The notes under the pieces are model-generated. The model was not told the origin of the DNA and made no database searches. It saw only the letters and a program-made list of their open reading frames with translations. A DNA stretch of 13,224 nucleotides from JBBQXK01 sp038251625 (GTDB taxonomy: Bacteria > Pseudomonadota > Alphaproteobacteria > Rhodobacterales > Rhodobacteraceae): contig JBBSBE010000107.1 of assembly GCA_038251625.1 (NCBI GenBank), positions 1-13,224 on the forward strand, written 5' to 3'. Both the position numbers and the translations under genes were made by a program. Below, piece after piece: positions 6,733 to 12,038 of this stretch (within the stretch, counting starts at the first letter, position 1; the number at the start of each line of letters is the position of its first letter).

Positions 6733-7348
6733 TGCGGCCGATCCGCGCCACAAGCCGCAGCGCGTGCGCCGCATCCCGCGCCACCGCGGGCAGAACAGGA
6801 TCATAGGCCGCCCGGATCACACCGCCGATCTCTGGCCGCAGGATCACGCGCCCCCCGGCATCTGCAAGCGGCGAGACACCGATGAACGCCCGGTCCGACC
6901 ACAGAAGGATCGTCTGCACCGCCTGCACAAGCGCCAGCACCTCGGCAGGCACCGCCTGCAGGTCTGCATCCATGACGATGAACACGAAGGCCGCCTTGAT
7001 CACGCCGTCGGGATCGAACCGGAAGATCCGGTACTGATTGGCGCCCGCCGCCTCCAGCCGGTCCAGCAGCGGGGCAAGGTCGGGCACCAGCCGGTCAAGG
7101 TGCGGCACACCGCGCAACTCGTTCCAGTCGCGGGCAAAAAACATCATCAGATTGGCGCCAAGCTCGGGGTCGTGATCGGCCATCCTGTGCCCGGCCAGCG
7201 CACAGACAGCCTCGAACGCACCCTTCACCACCCCCAGCGTCGGTGCCTCGACACCGAACACCACAGGCACAAGAGGCCGCCCCCAGCGCGCGCAAAGATA
7301 GCTTCCGTCCCCCCGGGTGAACAAAGCCGCGACCTCACCTTCCGTCAC
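6725..7348 (-). CDS. Conserved-looking hypothetical protein coupled to DUF2161
   Basis: I do not recognise a named family. From GTG 7348 it has 207 residues, soluble, with no signal peptide or membrane helix. Features: DGSYLCARWGRPLVPVVFGV (14-33) near the N-terminus, GANLMMFFARDWNEL (65-79), ANQYRIFRFDPDGVIKAAFVF (103-123), then a Leu-rich helix (133-150) and LLWSDRAFIGVSPL (148-161). The pattern looks like a structured alpha/beta enzyme-like or binding protein. GTG 7348 is chosen because GAAGG lies seven bases upstream; GTG 7432 would add 28 unlikely residues and run over the promoter-like region. Its last eight bases overlap the DUF2161 start. A role with that nuclease-like protein is inferred from the coupling. 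Confidence 0.75.
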   Translation of the reverse strand: MTEGEVAALFTRGDGSYLCARWGRPLVPVVFGVEAPTLGVVKGAFEAVCALAGHRMADHDPELGANLMMFFARDWNELRGVPHLDRLVPDLAPLLDRLEAAGANQYRIFRFDPDGVIKAAFVFIVMDADLQAVPAEVLALVQAVQTILLWSDRAFIGVSPLADAGGRVILRPEIGGVIRAAYDPVLPAVARDAAHALRLVARIGRNA

Positions 7349-7382
7349 CGCCGGCCCTTCTTTCCTGCGAACATACTGCCCC

Positions 7383-7398
7383 AAAACTAGAAAGTTTT
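7383..7398. promoter_or_regulatory. AT-rich palindrome (possible operator) before the 207-residue gene
   Basis: AAAACT-AGAA-AGTTTT, perfect 6-base arms with a 4-base centre, 35 bases upstream of GTG 7348. It stands out in GC-rich DNA and overlaps the candidate -10 hexamer of the promoter next to it, the usual place for a repressor site. Confidence 0.4.
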
Positions 7399-7412
7399 CG
7401 CGCCCCCCACAA
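7384..7412 (-). promoter_or_regulatory. Candidate promoter of the 207-residue/DUF2161 pair
   Basis: Minus-strand TTGTGG, 17 bases, then TAGTTT. The last hexamer overlaps the AT-rich palindrome. Each hexamer matches the sigma70 consensus at three of six positions, so the support is mainly the position in the 86-base gap after the DUF1194 gene and the sudden AT-richness. Confidence 0.25.
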
Positions 7413-7434
7413 CCGCAGGATCGCCTGACCACGC

Positions 7435-8169
7435 TCAGCGGCGTTTGCGCATGCGCAGGCCTGCGGCAGGCCCCGCGTCGGAAAACACCCGTCCGTCAAG
7501 TTCCCGCTCCAGCTTGCGGGTCATCGCGGCCTCGAAATCGCGGTAATCCTCTGCCAGTTCGACAAAGGCATCCGGCCCCCGGATCACGCTTTGGCGCAGA
7601 TAGCGCGTCAGCGGCCCCTCCTCGGTGGCCGCATCGCCGTGATCCATCAACTGGTTGCCGGTAACCGCCAGCGCATTCACCGTAATGTCGGCCAGCGGCA
7701 CCGCCTCGGGCTCGGCCCCGGCGTTCGTTTCGCCGTCCGCCGCCACGTCGATCACACGCCGCGCGCAAACCGGCCCCCGGGCAAGCAGCGCCTCGGCATA
7801 GATCAACGCAGACCCGATGGCGGTACGCCCGTCAAAGACGATCTTGCGCGCGTGCCCGTCCACCTCTGCGGCCAGTCTCTGCAACGCAGCCTCACTGTCG
7901 ACCGCCACCCAGTCAGAGACAAGCGCCTGATCATCCGGCCCGCTCCAGACAAAGACCGCAATGGAAACCGGCACGGACCCCGGCCCCAGCAGCGCCGACC
8001 GCACCCGGGGCGAGGTCAGCGCCGCAGCGGTGCCGGACATCTGCAACCGGTATTCGTTCACATCGACCGAGGCCGACACATCCAGCGCCAGCACCAGCGC
8101 CAGCCTGCAATCTGCCCGCGCGCCCGGCGCCAGGACGACACAAAGGATCAAGGCCAGCCAGACACGCAT
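7435..8169 (-). CDS. DUF1194 domain-containing secreted protein (von Willebrand A-like)
   Basis: 244 residues. A signal peptide covers 1-19, with cleavage likely at GARA-DC. The rest matches the DUF1194 pattern, a von Willebrand factor A-like fold. The metal-binding MIDAS residues D-x-S-x-S are visible in LALDVSASVDVNEY (Asp30, Ser32, Ser34); Thr116 in DGRTAIGSAL is a candidate third-loop residue, and RVIDVAADGETNAG (138-151) is the next strand with its Asp. Proteins of this group are exported and presumed to bind a protein partner through the metal; the ligand is unknown. Cys21 and Cys135 could pair. The ATG lies 30 bases after the ruvB stop with a poor ribosome site, so it may be read from the ruvB transcript. 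The C-terminus is basic (RMRKRR). A functional tie to ruvB is not expected. Confidence 0.85.
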   Translation of the reverse strand: MRVWLALILCVVLAPGARADCRLALVLALDVSASVDVNEYRLQMSGTAAALTSPRVRSALLGPGSVPVSIAVFVWSGPDDQALVSDWVAVDSEAALQRLAAEVDGHARKIVFDGRTAIGSALIYAEALLARGPVCARRVIDVAADGETNAGAEPEAVPLADITVNALAVTGNQLMDHGDAATEEGPLTRYLRQSVIRGPDAFVELAEDYRDFEAAMTRKLERELDGRVFSDAGPAAGLRMRKRR

Positions 8170-8199
8170 GCCCCAAGGGTGCCCTATCTTCAGCCCCCG

Positions 8200-9228
8200 T
8201 CAAGCACCCTGAAAAAGATCGCCCTGCCCCGGCGCCTTCGGCGCTTCCAGCCCCAGATGCCGCCAGGCCCGCGCGCCCAGCATCCGCCCGCGCGGCGTGC
8301 GCAGCAAAAGGCCCTGCTGCAACAGGAACGGCTCGATCACTTCCTCGATGGCATCGCGCGCCTCGCTCAGCGCGGCAGAGATCGTTTCCACCCCCACCGG
8401 CCCGCCGCCGTAATGTTCCGCCAGAAGGCCAAGGTACCGGCGGTCCGCGCCGTCAAGACCCAGGTGATCCACCCCAAGTCGCGTCAGCGCACGGTCCGCC
8501 AGCGCCCGCGTCAGCCGCCCGTCCGATTCCACCAGCGCAAAATCCACCACGCGCCGCAACAGCCGCCCCGCGATGCGCGGCGTGCCGCGCGCACGGCGGG
8601 CAATCTCCAGCGTTCCTTCTGGCTCGGCCGGAATTCCCATCAGGCGGGCCCCGCGCGCCACGATCAGATCAAGCTCTGCCTCGGTATAGAATTCCAGCCG
8701 CGTGGGGATCCCGAACCTGTCGCGCAAAGGCGTGGTCAGCAAACCAAGCCGCGTGGTGGCCCCGACCAGCGTAAAGGGCTGCAGGTCGATCCGCACCGTG
8801 CGCGCGGCAGGCCCCTCGCCGATCACAAGGTCCAGCGCAAAATCCTCAAGCGCGGGATAAAGCACCTCTTCCACCACCGGGGACAGGCGGTGAATCTCGT
8901 CGATGAACAGCACATCGCGCGGCTCCAGATTGGTCAGGATCGCCGCCAGATCGCCCGGTTTCGCCAGCACCGGCCCCGAGGTCATGCGGAACCCCACGCC
9001 CAGTTCGCGCGCCATGATCTGCGCCAGCGTGGTCTTGCCCAATCCGGGCGGGCCGTGGAACAGCGTGTGATCCATCGCCTCGCCACGCATCTTGGCGCTT
9101 TCGATGAACACGCGCAGGTTTGCGCGCGCTTCTTCCTGTCCCACGAATTCTTCCAGCCGCTGCGGACGCAGCGCACGGTCGGCATCCTCGGGCAGGGGCG
9201 CAGCGCGCAGGGCGGGATCAGGTTCCAT
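8200..9228 (-). CDS. ruvB: Holliday junction branch-migration DNA helicase RuvB
   Basis: Hexameric AAA+ motor that, with RuvA, drives branch migration of Holliday junctions in recombinational repair. 342 residues. RuvB start-domain sequence LRPQRLEEFVGQEEARANLRVFI is at 20-42. Walker A GPPGLGKT is at 59-66, Walker B LFIDEIHRL at 107-115, and sensor-1 GATTRLGLLTTPLRDRFG at 156-173 contains the likely arginine finger. The C-terminal winged helix contains HYGGGPVGVETISAAL and RTPRGR. Start ATG 9228 gives the normal family N-terminus; TTG 9264 would add 12 poorly conserved residues. There is no good ribosome site; a candidate -10 puts the transcript start almost at the ATG, so the message may be leaderless. 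It lies 41 bases after htpX and has its own LexA-type box. Confidence 0.96.
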   Translation of the reverse strand: MEPDPALRAAPLPEDADRALRPQRLEEFVGQEEARANLRVFIESAKMRGEAMDHTLFHGPPGLGKTTLAQIMARELGVGFRMTSGPVLAKPGDLAAILTNLEPRDVLFIDEIHRLSPVVEEVLYPALEDFALDLVIGEGPAARTVRIDLQPFTLVGATTRLGLLTTPLRDRFGIPTRLEFYTEAELDLIVARGARLMGIPAEPEGTLEIARRARGTPRIAGRLLRRVVDFALVESDGRLTRALADRALTRLGVDHLGLDGADRRYLGLLAEHYGGGPVGVETISAALSEARDAIEEVIEPFLLQQGLLLRTPRGRMLGARAWRHLGLEAPKAPGQGDLFQGA

Positions 9229-9233
9229 AACCG

Positions 9234-9248
9234 GAACAATCCCCGAAC
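9234..9248 (-). promoter_or_regulatory. LexA-type SOS box (GTTC-N7-GTTC) before ruvB
   Basis: On the minus strand GTTC-GGGGATT-GTTC is a perfect match to the alphaproteobacterial LexA operator GTTC-N7-GTTC. It ends five bases before the ruvB ATG and overlaps the candidate -10 hexamer, so bound LexA would block transcription start. ruvB is a known SOS gene in other bacteria, which strengthens the call. Confidence 0.7.
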
Positions 9249-9264
9249 GCCCGGGCCTTGGCAA
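9236..9264 (-). promoter_or_regulatory. Candidate promoter of ruvB
   Basis: Minus-strand TTGCCA (five of six consensus positions), 17 bases, then GATTGT (three of six). The predicted start of transcription is within a base or two of the ruvB ATG. The LexA-type box covers the -10 part. It lies in the 41-base htpX-ruvB gap. Confidence 0.4.
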
Positions 9265-9269
9265 GGGGT

Positions 9270-10145
9270 TCAGCGCCGTCCGGACCGGGGGATCGAGGTT
9301 GCCGTGGTCGGCTGCATCACCATCGCACGCAGTGCCGCCACCCGGTTTTCTGTGCTCGGGTGGGTTGAAAACAGACGATCCGCGCCCTGACCGTGCAAGG
9401 GATTGATGATGAACATATGCGCAAGCGCGGGGTTTCGCTCTGCCGTGGGGTTCACCACCCGCGTCGCCAGCCCCTGAATCCGCTCCAACGCGGACGCCAG
9501 CGCCAGCGGCGCGCCGCTGATATCGGCCCCGATCCGGTCAGCCTCATATTCGCGGCTGCGCGAGATCGCCATTTGCACCAGACCGGCCGCCATCGGCGCA
9601 AGGAACATCAGGGCAAGCGTCCCGATCAATCCGCCCGTCCGTTCCCGGTTGCCAAAGAACAGCGCGAAATTGGCCAGCATCGAGATTGCACCCGCAAAGG
9701 TGGCCGTCAGCGTCATGATGGCCGTGTCATGATTGCGGATATGGGCTAGTTCATGCGCCATGACACCCTGCACCTCATCGCGGGTCAGGGCCTGCAACAG
9801 CCCCGTCGTCGCCGCAACCGCCGCATTTGCGGGATTGCGCCCGGTGGCAAAGGCATTGGGCTGGGCGGCATCAATCAGATAGACGCGCGGACGCGGCATG
9901 CCCGCACGATCGGCCAGCCCGTGCACCATCGACACCAGATCAGGCGCAGTGCGCGCATCCACCTCGCGCGCGCCCTGCATCCGCAGCACCGCCTTGTCGG
10001 AATTCCACCAGGTAAAGGCGTTCATCGCCGCGGCGACCAGCAGCGCGATCACCGCCCCACCCGTGCCACCCAGCAACCCGCCGACGCCCATGAAAAGCGC
10101 CGTCATCGCCGCCATCAGCATCGCTGTCTTTACATAGCCGCCCAT
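9270..10145 (-). CDS. htpX: Membrane zinc metalloprotease HtpX
   Basis: M48-family inner-membrane protease that degrades misfolded membrane proteins. 291 residues. The N-terminus has two membrane helices (about 5-24 and 28-46). The catalytic zinc motif HELAH is at 131-135 (His131, Glu132, His135), and the third zinc ligand is in SREYEADRIG (197-206, Glu201). Two more hydrophobic helices lie between them (about 145-165 and 172-194). The C-terminal STHPSTENRVAAL segment is typical of the family. The start ATG 10145 is certain: GGAGGA stands six bases upstream, the best ribosome site in the window. It lies between ruvA and ruvB although it has no recombination role. A heat-shock-like promoter stands just before it, fitting the family's induction by misfolding stress. 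Confidence 0.96.
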   Translation of the reverse strand: MGGYVKTAMLMAAMTALFMGVGGLLGGTGGAVIALLVAAAMNAFTWWNSDKAVLRMQGAREVDARTAPDLVSMVHGLADRAGMPRPRVYLIDAAQPNAFATGRNPANAAVAATTGLLQALTRDEVQGVMAHELAHIRNHDTAIMTLTATFAGAISMLANFALFFGNRERTGGLIGTLALMFLAPMAAGLVQMAISRSREYEADRIGADISGAPLALASALERIQGLATRVVNPTAERNPALAHMFIINPLHGQGADRLFSTHPSTENRVAALRAMVMQPTTATSIPRSGRR

Positions 10146-10160
10146 GCCAGATCCTCCGCA

Positions 10161-10217
10161 AGAACCGATGTGCAGATGGTCAGCGCGACCGACCTCTGCA
10201 AGCCCTCGTTCGGTTCT
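10161..10217. repeat. Inverted repeat flanking the htpX promoter
   Basis: AGAACCGA (10161-10168) and TCGGTTCT (10210-10217) are exact inverse complements, 41 bases apart, one on each side of the candidate htpX promoter. They could be paired operator half-sites allowing DNA looping, or in a ruvA read-through transcript they could form a long stem. Eight-base arms at this distance can arise by chance. Confidence 0.35.
10174..10202 (-). promoter_or_regulatory. Candidate RpoH (heat-shock) promoter of htpX
   Basis: On the minus strand CTTGCAG (-35), 15 bases, ACCATCT (-10). The sigma32 consensus is CTTGAAA-N11-16-CCCATNT; the -35 matches five of seven and the -10 matches five of its six fixed positions. 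It lies in the 94-base ruvA-htpX gap, about 28 bases before the htpX ATG, so a transcript would include the strong ribosome site. htpX is a recognised heat-shock gene in other bacteria. Confidence 0.5.
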
Positions 10218-10239
10218 GTGAAGATCGCGTGGGCCCGCC

Positions 10240-10896
10240 TCAGCCCTTGGGCGCCAGCAACTTCAGGGCGCGGCGGATCAGCGCCGGGGTCGCAGCGCCG
10301 GGTTCGTCGCCCGAGGCTTGTGCCACCGCCCCCGCCGCCTCGCCCATGCCGTAGCCAAGGTTCACAAGGGCAGACAATGCCTCGGCGCTGGCCGCCGGGG
10401 GTGTGGGCGATGCGGGCGCGGATCGCCTTGTCGGCGTCTCCGGCGCGATCACCGCTTCCTCAACCGCAGGACCGCCGGTGGCCATCGCCATCAGACCCGG
10501 CGCCTTGGCCTTCAGTTCCAGCACCACGCGGCTGGCGATCTTGGGCCCGATACCCGGCGCCGCCGTGATCGCGCGCTGGTCGCCCAGTGCGATGGCGCGC
10601 GCCACACCCTCGGCGCCAAGCGCGCCAAGGATTGCCATCCCCGCCTTGGCACCAACGCCCTGCACCGTCATCAGCAGGCGGTGCCATTCCTTTTCCAGCA
10701 TCGTGGGAAAGCCGAAAAGCTGTAGCAGGTCCTCCCGCACGACAAGTTCGGTATAAAGCCCCACCACCTCGCCCGGCCCCGGCAGCGCGGCAAGCGTGCG
10801 ATCCGAGACATGGACGATATAGCCGACCCCGCGCACGTCGATCAGCACCTGCCCGTCGCCCCGGTGCAGAAGCACGCCCGCGATGCGCCCGATCAT
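10240..10896 (-). CDS. ruvA: Holliday junction branch-migration protein RuvA
   Basis: Tetrameric protein that grips the four-way junction and loads RuvB. 218 residues. Domain I is an OB fold (MIGRIAGVLLHRGDGQVLIDVRGVGYIV...). Domain II has the helix-hairpin-helix DNA contacts in TVQGVGAKAGMAIL (about 77-90) and AAPGIGPKIASRVVLEL (about 112-128). A variable Ala/Pro/Glu linker covers about 137-170. Domain III, which contacts RuvB, is in EALSALVNLGYGMGEAAGAVAQ (about 172-193). The ATG overlaps the ruvC stop as ATGA, indicating tight translational coupling. htpX rather than ruvB comes next, 94 bases downstream. Confidence 0.96.
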   Translation of the reverse strand: MIGRIAGVLLHRGDGQVLIDVRGVGYIVHVSDRTLAALPGPGEVVGLYTELVVREDLLQLFGFPTMLEKEWHRLLMTVQGVGAKAGMAILGALGAEGVARAIALGDQRAITAAPGIGPKIASRVVLELKAKAPGLMAMATGGPAVEEAVIAPETPTRRSAPASPTPPAASAEALSALVNLGYGMGEAAGAVAQASGDEPGAATPALIRRALKLLAPKG

Positions 10897-11405
10897 CCGG
10901 CAGCCCGCTTCAGCGCGGCCTGAAGCCGCCCCGCACTTTGCAGATGATGCGCATGACAGATCGCAACGGCCAGCGCGTCTGCCGCATCCGGCCCGGTGAT
11001 CGCCACCCCCGGCAGATGCAGCCGCACCATGTGGTCGACCTGCACCTTGGCGGCGTGGCCCACACCGACGACCGTCTTTTTCACCGCATTCGGCGCGTAT
11101 TCGCCCACCACCAGCCCCGCCCGCGCGGGCACCAGAAGGGCGATCCCCCGCGCCTGCCCCAGTTTCAGCGTGGCCACGGCATCCTTGTTCACGAATGTAT
11201 GCTCCACCGCCGCCGCGTCAGGCGCAAACCGCGCCACCACATCGGACAGCTGGTCGAACAGCGACAAAAGCCGCCCCGCCAGATCATCCTCGCCCGGTTT
11301 GGAATGACAGATGCCGTTTGCCACATGCGTCAGCCGCGCGCCCGCCACGTCGATCACGCCCCAACCGAGGTTGCGCAACCCGGGGTCGATGCCCAGAACC
11401 CGCAT
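10893..11405 (-). CDS. ruvC: Holliday junction resolvase RuvC
   Basis: Dimeric endonuclease that cuts Holliday junctions during recombinational repair. 170 residues. All four catalytic acids are present: Asp7 (LGIDPGL), Glu68 (AVEHTF), Asp140 and Asp143 (GPDAADALAVAICH), corresponding to Asp7, Glu66, Asp138 and Asp141 of E. coli RuvC. The conserved NVKKTV-type basic loop appears as NAVKKTVVGVGHAAK (106-120). The frame is open to 11558, but ATG 11405 is chosen because GGAAAGG lies six bases upstream and the protein must start MRVLGIDPG. Its end overlaps ruvA by four bases. It is the first gene of a ruvCA unit and is divergent from the DUF1127 gene. A promoter, degenerate LexA-like box and hairpin lie in its leader. 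Confidence 0.96.
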   Translation of the reverse strand: MRVLGIDPGLRNLGWGVIDVAGARLTHVANGICHSKPGEDDLAGRLLSLFDQLSDVVARFAPDAAAVEHTFVNKDAVATLKLGQARGIALLVPARAGLVVGEYAPNAVKKTVVGVGHAAKVQVDHMVRLHLPGVAITGPDAADALAVAICHAHHLQSAGRLQAALKRAAG

Positions 11406-11414
11406 TTGCGCCCT

Positions 11415-11437
11415 TTCCTGCCTGCCTGTTGCAGGAA
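11415..11437 (-). other. Possible hairpin covering the ruvC ribosome site
   Basis: In ruvC-sense RNA UUCCUGC and GCAGGAA form a perfect 7-base-pair stem with a 9-base loop. The right arm contains the AGGAA part of the Shine-Dalgarno stretch AGGAAAGG, so the stem could hold down translation of ruvC. Whether it forms depends on the start of the transcript, which the candidate promoter places just within or before the left arm. Confidence 0.3.
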
Positions 11438-11463
11438 TAGCACGAAGAGCGAACATGCGCCAA
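11435..11463 (-). promoter_or_regulatory. Candidate promoter of ruvCA
   Basis: Minus-strand TTGGCG, 17 bases, CTATTC (or TATTCC with 18). The -35 matches four of six positions; the -10 is weaker. It lies about 30 bases before the ruvC ATG and overlaps a LexA-like element. Confidence 0.3.
11440..11454 (-). promoter_or_regulatory. Degenerate LexA-like box before ruvC
   Basis: Minus strand GTTC-GCTCTTC-GTGC: first half-site intact, second with one change from the GTTC-N7-GTTC consensus. It overlaps the spacer of the candidate ruvC promoter. The perfect box before ruvB makes a matching site here credible, but seven fixed bases of eight is not decisive. Confidence 0.35.
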
Positions 11464-11606
11464 GCCCCTGCGCCCCCATGGCCGTCGCCGGATTGCGACA
11501 GGCGGCGATCCAATCCCGACAGAAACGACCAACCTGCCGAAAAACATGACGAAATCATGGCTGTTTGCCATGCAGGAATTGCAACCCCGCCATGTCCGGC
11601 GCCAGA

Positions 11607-11635
11607 TTGCCTTTCTCACGACGCCCGCCTATCTG
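11607..11635 (+). promoter_or_regulatory. Candidate promoter of the DUF1127 gene
   Basis: TTGCCT, 17 bases, TATCTG in the 287-base divergent gap between ruvC and the DUF1127 gene. Four and three of six consensus positions respectively. The leader would be about 50 bases. The rest of the gap (11464-11606) shows no other clear element. Confidence 0.3.
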
Positions 11636-11692
11636 GCAGTCATCGGGCAGAGATGCTGGCCGATTAAGCAGAGTATGAAAAGGATAACCGCA

Positions 11693-11905
11693 ATGGCCGC
11701 CTATGAGACGTCCCGCACGGCGCCGTTCGGCGCCATCACGACCTTCGGTGTCGTTCAGTTCTTCGCCCGCGCCTACACCGCGCTGAGCACCTGGAATGAC
11801 GCCCGCGTCACGCGCAATGCGCTGGAGAAACTGTCTGACCGCGAGCTTGATGATATCGGGCTTTGCCGCGGCGACATCGACCGGATCGCCGCTTACGAGC
11901 GTTGA
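11693..11905 (+). CDS. DUF1127 domain-containing small protein
   Basis: 70 residues. The N-terminus (MAAYETSRTAPFGAITTFG) is of the type seen in Rhodobacterales members. The DUF1127 signature fills the C-terminal half: STWNDARVTRNALEKLSDRELDDIGLCRGDIDRIA (32-66). In Rhodobacter sphaeroides a DUF1127 protein (CcaF1) is reported to take part in small-RNA maturation and RNA turnover, and DUF1127 genes are often followed by stress-related small RNAs; whether this copy shares the role is inference. Start ATG 11693 has AAGGA eight bases upstream; ATG 11675 would add six residues without a good ribosome site. The gene is monocistronic and ends in two hairpins, the second a terminator. Confidence 0.9.
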   Translation: MAAYETSRTAPFGAITTFGVVQFFARAYTALSTWNDARVTRNALEKLSDRELDDIGLCRGDIDRIAAYER

Positions 11906-11919
11906 TCTCCGAAGGACGT

Positions 11920-11946
11920 GAGGCCGGGGCGCTCCCCCCCGGTCTC
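11920..11946 (+). ncRNA. Possible structured 3' RNA after the DUF1127 gene
   Basis: GAGGCCGGGG and CCCCGGUCUC form a 10-base-pair stem with one G-U pair and the C-rich loop CGCUCCC, beginning 15 bases after the DUF1127 stop and followed by the terminator hairpin. The layout (DUF1127, then a stem with a C-rich loop, then a terminator) resembles the CUCCUCCC-motif 'cuckoo' small RNAs of Rhodobacterales, but the exact CCUCCUCCC motif is absent. It may be only a 3' UTR element. Confidence 0.3.
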
Positions 11947-11956
11947 CGAACGCCCA

Positions 11957-11995
11957 AACGCCGCGACCCGGAAACGGGCGCGGCGTTTTGCTTTT
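11957..11995 (+). terminator. Rho-independent terminator after the DUF1127 gene
   Basis: AACGCCGCG(A)CCCG and CGGGCGCGGCGTT pair over 13 base pairs with a single bulged A and a GAAA tetraloop, followed by TTGCTTTT. This is a very strong stem with a stable loop, 51 bases after the stop codon. On the other strand it may also stop RNA reading leftward from the 118-residue gene, though with a weaker T-run. Confidence 0.9.
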
Positions 11996-12038
11996 CGGAA
12001 GACGACACAGCGCTTTACGGCGCAAGCGTCGTGAAAGA

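Noticed and set aside
7591..9390. A 599-codon open frame on the plus strand, opposite ruvB and the DUF1194 gene
   Set aside because: It lies antisense to two clearly recognised proteins, is rich in Arg/His/Gln/Pro as expected from reading GC-rich codons backwards, and has no family motif.
11406..11558. N-terminal extension of RuvC
   Set aside because: RuvC must begin MRVLGIDPG with the catalytic Asp at position 7; a good ribosome site lies just before ATG 11405 and the extension holds the promoter-like elements.
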